Positions 25,964 through 34,138 of a stretch of DNA of 54,727 bases are shown here, piece by piece. The translations under genes were made by a program, and so were the position numbers. The stretch comes from CAZBSE01 sp964494385 (lineage in GTDB: Bacteria; Actinomycetota; Humimicrobiia; Humimicrobiales; Humimicrobiaceae): positions 1-54,727 of the forward strand of contig CAZBSE010000010.1 in NCBI GenBank assembly GCA_964494385.1. Reading direction: 5' to 3'. How positions within the stretch are numbered: position 1 is the stretch's first letter; the number at the start of each line of letters is the position of its first letter. The notes below the pieces were generated by a model. The model did not search any database, was not told where the DNA came from, and worked only from the letters and a program-made list of their open reading frames with translations.

Positions 25964-27667
25964 TTGAATATAAAGCCCCTAAAAATAAAAAGTAAAGCCG
26001 GCCTTTCCAGTATCAGGGAAGAGTCAAACAGAAAGAAAATTTTAAATACCGCCGGGAACAAATACAGGATAACCGTTCACCTCGGAACCTGCGGTATAGC
26101 TTCAGGAGCAGAAACGATAAAAGATTCAGTCATATCGGAAATAGCTTACAGAAAGCGAAGTGATATTGAATTTACCACTTCCGGATGTGTGGGGTTTTGT
26201 GCCCTGGAACCAATGTTGACCGTTGAATCATATAATTATTCTCCGGTTACCTACTACAATCTTGATAGGGGTAAAGTAAAAGAATTATTTTCAAGCCATA
26301 TAGATAATGGAAAAATAGCGGAAGAGTTAAATCCCATAACAGCTGATTCTGACCTGGCAAACTTTTATAATTATCAGGAATCAAGGGTCCTAAGGAACAG
26401 GGGTAAAATCAATCCCTTTGAAATTGAAGATTACATTGCAGCAAACGGATACTTTGGCCTTATGAAGGCTCTGGAGATAAGGAACCCTGAAAAGATTATT
26501 AAAATAATTACGGAATCAGGCCTGCGGGGACGAGGAGGCGCAGGTTTCCCTACTGGCAGGAAATGGGAATTATGTAAAAATGCTCCATCTAAAAGCGGGG
26601 TAAAATACGTGATCTGCAACGGCGATGAAGGAGACCCCGGCGCTTTCATGGACAGGAACCTGCTTGAATCTGATCCCCACTCAATCCTTGAAGGGATACT
26701 TATATCAGCTCTCGCAATAGGTTCAAACAGAGGTTACTTATATATAAGAGCGGAATATCCTCTTGCGGTCCGTACTATGGAACATGCAATAAAACAGGCA
26801 GAAGATTACGGCCTGCTGGGAAAAAATATATTGGGCCATGACTTTGACTTTGATCTTCAGATATATCAGGGTGCGGGCGCATTTGTATGCGGAGAAGAAA
26901 CCGCTCTTATACGATCCATTGAGGGAGAAAGAGGGATGCCAAGGCCAAAACCGCCGTTCCCTGCCAATGAAGGGCTCTACGGAATGCCCACACTTATAAA
27001 TAACGTCGAAACATTTTCAAATGTTCCACAGATAATTTTAAACGGAGCAAAATGGTTCAGCAGTATTGGGACTGCCACAAGCAAGGGCACCAAAATATTT
27101 GCCCTGGCAGGAGCTGTTAATAACGTTGGCCTTGTCGAAGTTCCTATGGGAATTACCCTGAGGGATATAGTTTATAAAATTGGCGGCGGCATAGCAGGTG
27201 GGAAAAAATTTAAAGCAGTACAGCTCGGAGGACCCTCCGGAGGATGCATGCCTGAAAAATTACTGGATATACCAATTGATTATGAAAAGGTAAAAGAAGC
27301 CGGCTCCATTATGGGGTCAGGCGGAATGATAGTCCTGGATGAAGAAACATGCATGGTAAACCTTGCCAGATATTTCATGGATTTCATACAGGATGAATCA
27401 TGCGGGCAATGTGTACCCTGCAGAATAGGTACCAGAAGGATGCTGGAGATACTGGAGAGAATAACTCGCGGTAAAGGTAAAAAAGATGATATTGAAAAAC
27501 TAAAAAAACTGTCAGCCGTTATTAAAGAAACTTCTCTCTGCGGTCTGGGTAAAACCGCCCCAAATCCGGTACTAAGCACTTTAAAGTATTTCAAAGAAGA
27601 ATTTGAGGAACACATTATTACCCAGAAATCATGCGAAAGGCTGCATGCCAAAGTTAAGAAAGTATAA
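25964..27667 (+). CDS. NuoF-like NAD(P)H-binding flavoprotein subunit of formate dehydrogenase complex
   Basis: 567 aa. An N-terminal thioredoxin-like domain (about 33-110) has only three candidate cluster ligands (Cys43, Cys75, Cys79). The NuoF core follows with the FMN/NADH-binding GLRGRGGAGFPTGRKW, CNGDEGDPGAFMDR and GAGAFVCGEETALI, and a [4Fe-4S] site SCGQCVPCR...SLCGLG. Unlike the paralogous NuoF at 34139-36061 it has no C-terminal bacterial ferredoxin domain. The start is TTG at 25964 after AAGGTAAGGA. It probably oxidises or reduces NAD(P)(H) and transfers electrons to the FdhA-type subunit. Confidence 0.9.
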   Translation: MNIKPLKIKSKAGLSSIREESNRKKILNTAGNKYRITVHLGTCGIASGAETIKDSVISEIAYRKRSDIEFTTSGCVGFCALEPMLTVESYNYSPVTYYNLDRGKVKELFSSHIDNGKIAEELNPITADSDLANFYNYQESRVLRNRGKINPFEIEDYIAANGYFGLMKALEIRNPEKIIKIITESGLRGRGGAGFPTGRKWELCKNAPSKSGVKYVICNGDEGDPGAFMDRNLLESDPHSILEGILISALAIGSNRGYLYIRAEYPLAVRTMEHAIKQAEDYGLLGKNILGHDFDFDLQIYQGAGAFVCGEETALIRSIEGERGMPRPKPPFPANEGLYGMPTLINNVETFSNVPQIILNGAKWFSSIGTATSKGTKIFALAGAVNNVGLVEVPMGITLRDIVYKIGGGIAGGKKFKAVQLGGPSGGCMPEKLLDIPIDYEKVKEAGSIMGSGGMIVLDEETCMVNLARYFMDFIQDESCGQCVPCRIGTRRMLEILERITRGKGKKDDIEKLKKLSAVIKETSLCGLGKTAPNPVLSTLKYFKEEFEEHIITQKSCERLHAKVKKV

Positions 27668-27689
27668 ACACTTAGAAAAGTGGGTTTAA

Positions 27690-30455
27690 ATGCCAGAAAA
27701 AAAATCAGCCGGCAGTAAATTACCGCTTAAAGAAAAAGAAGCCCAAAAAATACCGGATGGGCCGGACGGCAGAATAAAAATTCATATCAATAATAGAACT
27801 ATTTATACTCTACCCCATAAAAGTGTCCTGGAAGCCTGCCTTGAAAATAATATTTTTATACCTCATCTCTGCTTTGACCCCAGGCTCAAATCCCAGGGAG
27901 CATGCAGGCTCTGCCTGGTTGAGGTAGAAGGAATGCCCGAAGCTGCCGCTTCCTGTGTAACAAAAGTACGGGAAGGAATGGTAATCAAAACAAATACTCC
28001 TCATATAAATAGACTGGTCAGGGTAAATCTGGAACTTATAATATCCGACCATCCATTGGACTGTATGACCTGTGAATCCTGCGGCAGCTGTACCCTTCAG
28101 GATCTGGCTTATATCTACGATATTAAAGACATCGATTATAAAGGAAAGGTGCATCAGAAAAAAATACTTCATGATAATCCATTTATCTTAAGGGATAATG
28201 GAAAATGTATACTCTGCGGGAGATGTGTCAGGATGTGTGACGGAATTATCGGCGCAAATGCCATTGGTTATGCCGGAAGGGGTTTTGAATGTGAGATAGT
28301 CCCCGCTTTTGAACAATCGCTTAAAAAAACAGACTGTGTGTTCTGCGGCAATTGCATATCTGCCTGCCCCGTAGGTGCGCTTCAGTCTATACCCTATAAA
28401 AGAAAAGCCCGTGCCTGGGAAACGGTAAAAATCCAAACAGTATGCCCTTACTGCGGCGTCGGCTGCGTAATTGACCTGCATGTAAAAAACAATAAAATTG
28501 TAAACGTATCCTCGACAATAGGAGAACACGTGAACGAGGGTAATTTATGCGTCAAGGGAAAATTTGGTCTGGATTTTGTAAAAAGTACCAAGAGGCTCAA
28601 ATTCCCTATGATAAAAACAAAGGGGGGTGGATTCAAAAATATAAGCTGGAAAAAGGCACTGGAAATCATTTCAGATAAACTGACCGCCATAAAGAAAGAG
28701 TACGGTCCTGATTCTATAGCGGTTTTAAGTTCGGCAAAATGCACCAATGAAGAAAATTTTTTAATGTCCAAATTTGCCCGTGCTGCAATTGGTACCAATA
28801 ACGTGGACCACTGCGCGAGGCTGTGCCATGCATCAACAGTTACAGGCCTGATACCCACTTTCGGAAGCGGCGCTATGACTAATTCGATTGATGATATAAA
28901 GTGTTCTGATGCCGCAATAATAATAGGCTCAAATACGACAGAAACCCATCCGGTTATAGGATATAATATTATAAGATCCGTGCAGGAAAACGGACTGAAA
29001 CTTATTGTTATCGATCCCCGGAACATTCCAATCACAAAATATGCAGCTATACATTTAAAGCAAAAACCGGGAACAGATATAGCAGTTATTCTTGGCCTTA
29101 TAAACACAATCTATAGCCATAATTTACATGACAGGTCATTCATTAAAAGCAGAACCGAAGACTTCGAAAAATTTATTAAATGCTTTTCCTCATATACTGC
29201 AGAGAAAGCAGCAAAAATATCAGGAGTGGATGAGCAAAGCCTCATTGAAGCAGCGAAAATTTACGGATCCGCTAAAAATGCTTCCATATTTTACGCCATG
29301 GGAATTACCCAGCATACCTGCGGTACGGATAATGTTATTGCTCTGGCAGATCTGGCAATGATGACCGGTAATATCGGTAGAGAGGGTACGGGAGTAAATC
29401 CTTTAAGAGGGCAGAATAATGTGCAGGGAGCATGTGATATGGGCGCACTTCCAGATTTACTGCCCGGATATCAAGATGCTGAAGATGATGATATAAGACA
29501 AAGATTTGAAAAGAGATGGGGCAGGACTCTGCCTTCCGGAAAAGGGCTTACTGTAACCGAAATAATTGAAGGTGCATATTCCGGCAGTATAAAAGCTATA
29601 TATGTAATGGGTGAGAATCTGATGCTCAGCGATCCGGACCTTCTGCATGTGGCCGCAGCTCTCAAGAAACTAAAGCTGTTCGTAGTTCAGGATATCTTTC
29701 TTACTGAAACAGGTGAATTCGCGGATGTCATTCTGCCGAGTGTCTGTTTTGCCGAAAAGGAAGGAACATTTACAAATACGGACAGGAGGATTCAAAGAAT
29801 CAGGAAGGCAGTAAACGCTCCGGGTAAAGCTGTCCCTGACTGGAAAATTATCTGCATGTTATCAAATGCTATGGGTTATTCTATGGATTACAGCAGTCCC
29901 GCTGAAATTATGGACGAGATTGCGGGCCTGACACCGATTTACGGGGGAATAAGTTACAGGAGGCTTGATTCCGGTACCTTACAGTGGCCCTGTAGAAAAT
30001 ACAATGATCCCGGTATAAGCATTCTTCATGCAAAAAAATTTACACGGGGTAGGGGTAAATTCATCCCTGTGGTAAATACACCTCCGGCAGAAGTTCCAAG
30101 CAAAAAATATCCTTACATCCTGACCACCGGTCGAATCCTGTATCAATTCCACACCAGAACCATGACAGGCAAAGTTAAGGGCCTAAACGAAATTGCTCCT
30201 ACTAATCTGGTGCATATTAACTCAAAAGATGCAAAAAAACTTAAGATCAACAGCGGGGACCGCATAGAAGCTGAGTCAAAAAGGGGTAGGATTACAGCAA
30301 CGGCTCTGGTAAATTCTAAAATTAAAAAAGGTGTGGTGTTCATGCCGTTCCATTACGCAGATTCCCCAGCCAATATTCTGACCAATCCCGCCCTGGATCC
30401 CATAGCAAAGATTCCGGAGCTTAAAGTCTGCGCAGTGAATTTAAAAAAGATATAG
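27690..30455 (+). CDS. fdhA: NuoG/FdhA-type formate dehydrogenase catalytic subunit (Cys form)
   Basis: 921 aa molybdopterin oxidoreductase. In order: a [2Fe-2S] domain (Cys61, 72, 75, 89); a His-ligated [4Fe-4S] (His121, Cys125, 128, 134); two [4Fe-4S] motifs (Cys173/176/179/183 and 216/219/222/226); a proximal [4Fe-4S] (Cys252, 255, 259, 287); and the bis-MGD catalytic domain. In NVDHCARLCH, Cys379 replaces the selenocysteine of E. coli FdhF, followed by the conserved His380. The C-terminal dinucleotide-binding domain ends near VFMPFHYADSPANILTN. Cytoplasmic: no Tat signal. With the NuoE/NuoF-like proteins it forms an NAD(P)-linked complex oxidising formate or reducing CO2. The metal (Mo or W) cannot be told from sequence. 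Confidence 0.9.
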   Translation: MPEKKSAGSKLPLKEKEAQKIPDGPDGRIKIHINNRTIYTLPHKSVLEACLENNIFIPHLCFDPRLKSQGACRLCLVEVEGMPEAAASCVTKVREGMVIKTNTPHINRLVRVNLELIISDHPLDCMTCESCGSCTLQDLAYIYDIKDIDYKGKVHQKKILHDNPFILRDNGKCILCGRCVRMCDGIIGANAIGYAGRGFECEIVPAFEQSLKKTDCVFCGNCISACPVGALQSIPYKRKARAWETVKIQTVCPYCGVGCVIDLHVKNNKIVNVSSTIGEHVNEGNLCVKGKFGLDFVKSTKRLKFPMIKTKGGGFKNISWKKALEIISDKLTAIKKEYGPDSIAVLSSAKCTNEENFLMSKFARAAIGTNNVDHCARLCHASTVTGLIPTFGSGAMTNSIDDIKCSDAAIIIGSNTTETHPVIGYNIIRSVQENGLKLIVIDPRNIPITKYAAIHLKQKPGTDIAVILGLINTIYSHNLHDRSFIKSRTEDFEKFIKCFSSYTAEKAAKISGVDEQSLIEAAKIYGSAKNASIFYAMGITQHTCGTDNVIALADLAMMTGNIGREGTGVNPLRGQNNVQGACDMGALPDLLPGYQDAEDDDIRQRFEKRWGRTLPSGKGLTVTEIIEGAYSGSIKAIYVMGENLMLSDPDLLHVAAALKKLKLFVVQDIFLTETGEFADVILPSVCFAEKEGTFTNTDRRIQRIRKAVNAPGKAVPDWKIICMLSNAMGYSMDYSSPAEIMDEIAGLTPIYGGISYRRLDSGTLQWPCRKYNDPGISILHAKKFTRGRGKFIPVVNTPPAEVPSKKYPYILTTGRILYQFHTRTMTGKVKGLNEIAPTNLVHINSKDAKKLKINSGDRIEAESKRGRITATALVNSKIKKGVVFMPFHYADSPANILTNPALDPIAKIPELKVCAVNLKKI

Positions 30456-30464
30456 AAAATAAAA

Positions 30465-31292
30465 TTGGAACATAAAGTTTCAAAATTAGGGAAAAAAATT
30501 AAAATCATAAAGATCAAAGCTTCTTCAGGCAATGCTGACCTTATTGATATTATCCCCTTCGAGTTGCTTCTGACTATTTTTCTAAACGGAAGCAGTCTTC
30601 CCACAATTTCATGCTCGCCTGATAATTTGATTGAGCTTACAGTCGGTTATTTGATAAATAATAATTACATCGAAAGTTATTCGGAAATAAAACTTTTAAA
30701 AATCTGCAGCCATGACATGGACAAAATTGTAAACGGGAACAATCCGGTTCTGAAAATCGAAGTAAGAACAAATACAGGTAAAAAAACGAATGCAAGTATA
30801 GGAAGTTCAAAATTTATATCCTCAGGATGCGGCAGTATTGATGATTTTATATTTAAAAAAGGTTTGAAGAAAATAAGCAGTAATGTACAGATCGTTTCCG
30901 ATACTGTACTCAAGCTTAACAAAGAAGCAGTAAACCATCAGAAGTATAAAAAAGAATTCGGCGGTCTGCACAGCGCAGCATTGTTCTGCCGGGACGGTAA
31001 TTTGTTAAATCTGCTAGAGGATATTGGGAGACACAATTGTATTGATAAAATCGCCGGCTATATATTAATAAAAAGGATCCCCCCCAAGGATAAAATCCTG
31101 TTTACCACCGGAAGATTAAGTATTGATGTAATTTACAAAACCTGTAGGATGCAGGTTCCAATCCTGGTCACCAATTCTTCCGTAACCTCCAGCGCCGTTG
31201 GCCTGGCAAAAAAAATGAATTTAACCGTTATCGGTTATGCCAGAAGTGGCAGGTTTAATATCTATTCAGCATCAGGGAGAATACTCAGGTGA
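30465..31292 (+). CDS. fdhD: Formate dehydrogenase accessory sulfurtransferase FdhD
   Basis: 275 aa. FdhD transfers sulfur to the molybdenum cofactor, essential for formate dehydrogenase activity. Seen: FISSGCGSIDD (the loop with the catalytic cysteine region), GGLHSAALF, EDIGRHNCIDKI, TTGRLSIDVIYKTCRM and SSVTSSAVGLA. The start is TTG at 30465 with no clear ribosome binding site, 9 bp after fdhA, so translational coupling is likely. Its place in the operon is the main support for calling the catalytic subunit a formate dehydrogenase rather than another molybdopterin enzyme. Confidence 0.92.
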   Translation: MEHKVSKLGKKIKIIKIKASSGNADLIDIIPFELLLTIFLNGSSLPTISCSPDNLIELTVGYLINNNYIESYSEIKLLKICSHDMDKIVNGNNPVLKIEVRTNTGKKTNASIGSSKFISSGCGSIDDFIFKKGLKKISSNVQIVSDTVLKLNKEAVNHQKYKKEFGGLHSAALFCRDGNLLNLLEDIGRHNCIDKIAGYILIKRIPPKDKILFTTGRLSIDVIYKTCRMQVPILVTNSSVTSSAVGLAKKMNLTVIGYARSGRFNIYSASGRILR

Positions 31293-32158
31293 ATTTAACC
31301 GGGATAGTACTGGCAGGAGGCAGGGGTACCAGATACGGTTTTGATAAACTAAAAATCAAAGCCGGTCCGGTACCATTATTTATAGACCAGATATTTAAAT
31401 TAAATTTTTTCTGCAGTGAAATATTAGTATGTACCTCAAAGAGTAATTACCCTGTTATTTTTTCAGAAATAAGCAAAATCCGTTCTTACCAAAAAAAGTA
31501 TAATTTCGAAAAAATATTCAACACTGAAATCAATTCAGGAAATTTTTATAAAAAAGCCTTAAAACTTCCAGATATAAGAATAATCCTGGATAAGGATAGG
31601 TTTCCCGACTCAAATAAGGATCATTTTGATCAGGTACTCCGGAACCCTAAAAATATTGGACCTATAATTGGTATTTATACCGGTCTTTTATATGCCAGAT
31701 ATATTTATTCCATTGTTGTCGCTTTCGATATGCCCTTTATTTCTTACAATCTGTTGAATTTATTGATTAATATCTCCGGGCTAAACCATAAAAAATCAGG
31801 CAGCAGCAAACTGGCATCATTATCTCATAAACGAACCGGGGGGAAGGCTGTATATGTAATTAGAACCGAAAAGGGCTTTGAAGTTCTCTGCGGACTATAT
31901 TCAAAGGACTGCCTTGATATTTTGAATGAAAATATAAAAAAGAAGAAATACAGAATATCGGATGCTCTCGACTGCCTGGATACCGAAATTATCCCAGGGG
32001 GAAAACCCGGGTTGGCCGGAATTGACGGGCTTAATTTTTTCAATATCAACCGGGCACAGGATTATGAAAAGTTTAAGAATTTATGGCAAGATAAAAAAGC
32101 TTCACTGAATACCGACACTTCATTCACCGAAGTATGGTCCGATTTTTTCTACAGATAA
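31289..32158 (+). CDS. mobA: MobA-like molybdenum cofactor guanylyltransferase
   Basis: 289 aa. The nucleotidyltransferase signature IVLAGGRGTRYGFDKL (6-21) and VVAFDMPFIS (the metal-binding Asp region) match MobA, which makes the MGD cofactor of formate dehydrogenase. The GTG start overlaps the fdhD stop in GTGA. It is longer than the usual ~200 aa because of insertions around residues 60-110, so a related nucleotidyltransferase (MocA-like) is possible. No other cofactor-biosynthesis genes are nearby. Confidence 0.75.
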   Translation: MNLTGIVLAGGRGTRYGFDKLKIKAGPVPLFIDQIFKLNFFCSEILVCTSKSNYPVIFSEISKIRSYQKKYNFEKIFNTEINSGNFYKKALKLPDIRIILDKDRFPDSNKDHFDQVLRNPKNIGPIIGIYTGLLYARYIYSIVVAFDMPFISYNLLNLLINISGLNHKKSGSSKLASLSHKRTGGKAVYVIRTEKGFEVLCGLYSKDCLDILNENIKKKKYRISDALDCLDTEIIPGGKPGLAGIDGLNFFNINRAQDYEKFKNLWQDKKASLNTDTSFTEVWSDFFYR

Positions 32159-32177
32159 GTCTGGCTTCCGGATTAGA

Positions 32178-32564
32178 TTACTCCAGACCTGCAAACACCA
32201 GAACATAATCATTACAGTCCTTAATGATAAATTCTGTGGCGCCGTAATAGGTTCTGTGTAAATCATGTATAACCGTAACATTATCCTTTATCCTATTATA
32301 CAGCTCCTCAACATCCTCAATCTCGATATAAGCAACCATAGAGCCGCCGGTTTTTATATCCTTTAATCCCGGAATCGATTTGCCAAGGCTTTTTCTTGAC
32401 TGGAACATCAGTTCATTGTTTTCACATGCTATCATCGCCCAGTCAAACTGACCATTTTTTGGATCGGAGACAACCAGTTCAAAACAGCATAGAATATTCT
32501 TATAAAAATCTACGGTTTTGTTTACATCTTCAACCATCATGTTCGGTGTAATCTTTTTTATCAT
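32178..32564 (-). CDS. VOC superfamily (glyoxalase/bleomycin resistance-like) protein
   Basis: 128 aa when started at the ATG at 32564, which AAAGAGG precedes by 8 nt; the frame is open three codons further. ITPNMMVEDVNKTVDFYKNIL opens a typical VOC fold, with paired beta-alpha-beta-beta-beta units (VAYIEIEDVEELYNRI, TEFIIKDCNDYVLVFA). Substrate unknown. It is the last gene of the leftward diaphorase-focA cluster, 39 bp after focA, and its stop lies 20 bp from mobA's, tail to tail. Confidence 0.8.
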   Translation of the reverse strand: MIKKITPNMMVEDVNKTVDFYKNILCCFELVVSDPKNGQFDWAMIACENNELMFQSRKSLGKSIPGLKDIKTGGSMVAYIEIEDVEELYNRIKDNVTVIHDLHRTYYGATEFIIKDCNDYVLVFAGLE

Positions 32565-32603
32565 TTCCAACACCTCTTTCTATTTAATTTTCAGATAACA
32601 TGT

Positions 32604-33470
32604 CTATGACTTTTTCCTTTTTAACCTCTCAGGCAGTACAATTATCAACCAGTATACCAGACCAACCATAATGGCTCCACCTATTAAATTACCGATGGTT
32701 ACAGGCATAAGATTTTTTAAAAAGCCTATAATATTAAGATTCTCCAAAGAAGCTCCCGGGGCTATCCGGGTTATTGCATTTTTAATACCATCATTTCTTT
32801 TTAATAAAATTCCCATGGGAATAAAATACATATTCGCAATGCTGTGTTCAAATCCGGAGGCAACAAATGCCGTTATTGGAAATACAATAGCAGCTATTTT
32901 ACTGACAACGGACCGGGCACTGAAACACAGCCATACTGCAAGGCACACAAGCGCGTTACATAGAATACCTCTTGAAAAAGCTTCAAGAAAAGTCAGATTC
33001 ACTTTACCTGATGCTATTAGAACTGCTTTCGCTCCCAGCATATAATCTTCCATCTTCCATAGATTGGTAAAGAACATGAGAAAAACTACACTTAAAGAAC
33101 CAATAAAATTTCCCGCATAACATAAACCCCAATTTTTTAACAGCTGCTTATAAGTTACTGCCTTTGAGGCAAAACCCATCATAACCAGACAGTTTCCGGT
33201 AAAAAGCTCTGCTCCGGCTATCAACACCAGTATAAGACCTGTAGAAAATGCAATTCCTCCCAGCACCCTTGTTAAACCGATACTTAAATTAGAGTCAAAT
33301 ACTACCAGCGTATAAAATTCCGCTCCGATTGCTATAAAGATCCCGGCAAGTAAAGAAAGCATAAATAAACTCAGGAAACTAAGTTTTGCTTTAGCCTTAC
33401 TTGCTGCTTCTACCCTTTTTTCCATTTCAGCAGGTGAGTAATCATCAAAGTTCAATTCCCTTACCGCCAT
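32604..33470 (-). CDS. focA: Formate/nitrite transporter family channel (FocA-like)
   Basis: 288 aa with six membrane segments. Family motifs: GIFIAIGAEFY near the N-terminus, GAELFTGNCLVM (about 104-115), NWGLCYAGNFIGS, SRGILCNALVCLAVWL, and FVASGFEHSIANMYF with the central His of the pore. The FNT family also includes nitrite and hydrosulfide channels, but formate is the likely substrate because a formate dehydrogenase operon converges on this cluster. It lies between the iron-sulfur protein and VOC genes; AAGGAAGCGGAG precedes the start. Confidence 0.9.
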   Translation of the reverse strand: MAVRELNFDDYSPAEMEKRVEAASKAKAKLSFLSLFMLSLLAGIFIAIGAEFYTLVVFDSNLSIGLTRVLGGIAFSTGLILVLIAGAELFTGNCLVMMGFASKAVTYKQLLKNWGLCYAGNFIGSLSVVFLMFFTNLWKMEDYMLGAKAVLIASGKVNLTFLEAFSRGILCNALVCLAVWLCFSARSVVSKIAAIVFPITAFVASGFEHSIANMYFIPMGILLKRNDGIKNAITRIAPGASLENLNIIGFLKNLMPVTIGNLIGGAIMVGLVYWLIIVLPERLKRKKS

Positions 33471-33497
33471 CTCCGCTTCCTTTCCTTAATATAAACT

Positions 33498-34106
33498 TTA
33501 ATCGCTAATCTGCGGGATTCTTTCCATTCCATAATTGGAAGGAAATACTCCTGTAGGACATATATCCATGCATTCCATACAGTTTTCACAATATTTAAAA
33601 TAGGCTGAATCGGGAATAAAGGTAACCTTTTTATTTATTCCTCTTCCTACGAATCCCACTGCATTATTTTCCTTGACTTCTCTGCAGTGCCTTACACACA
33701 ACCCGCAGAGAATACAGTAATTATTCTCTTTTTTATATCTTGTTTTGCTTAATTGATATTTTTTTGCCAGCTTTTTTATTTCCGGGTTAAAAGGGAATAA
33801 GGCAAGGTACAGCTCAACCAGATTTTTCCTGATCTGTTCCACGCTTGGGCTTTCCGTATGGACGATAAGACCATCTTCTACAGGATGGGTACAAGAGGCA
33901 ACTATCTCCGGCCTGCTGTTTTTCTCTATTTCAACAATACACAATCTGCAGGCACCGTACGGTTTTAACTTCTGATGATAGCACAGGGTAGGAATATGAA
34001 TGCCGCCCTTTTCCGCAGCCTGGAGTATGGTATCACTCTTATCCGCTTCAATTTTTTGTTTATCTATGATTATAATAATTTTTTCTTTTCTTTCTTTATC
34101 AGTCAT
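33498..34106 (-). CDS. HoxU/HydA-N-like iron-sulfur protein without a catalytic domain
   Basis: 202 aa. An N-terminal [2Fe-2S] ferredoxin domain (LCYHQKLKPYGACRLCIVE plus a fourth Cys in VASCTHP) is joined to a two-cluster ferredoxin domain (CILCGLCVRHCREV and CENCMECMDICPTG). This is the N-terminal part of NuoG/HydA and matches HoxU-type diaphorase subunits. The frame stops before any H-cluster or [NiFe] domain, and no remnant of one follows. It follows the NuoF-like gene by 32 bp with a strong GGGGAGG site. It probably connects the diaphorase to ferredoxin or to a partner enzyme. Confidence 0.88.
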   Translation of the reverse strand: MTDKERKEKIIIIIDKQKIEADKSDTILQAAEKGGIHIPTLCYHQKLKPYGACRLCIVEIEKNSRPEIVASCTHPVEDGLIVHTESPSVEQIRKNLVELYLALFPFNPEIKKLAKKYQLSKTRYKKENNYCILCGLCVRHCREVKENNAVGFVGRGINKKVTFIPDSAYFKYCENCMECMDICPTGVFPSNYGMERIPQISD

Positions 34107-34138
34107 AATATTTACCTCCCCAATCTGTTTAAATTAAT

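Noticed and set aside
27690..30455. Possible in-frame selenocysteine codon in the formate dehydrogenase
   Set aside because: The frame is open throughout and the ligand position is an ordinary Cys codon (Cys379).
32160..32200. GTCTGG/CCAGAC inverted repeat between mobA and the VOC gene
   Set aside because: Long loop and no U tract on either strand; it also overlaps the VOC stop region.
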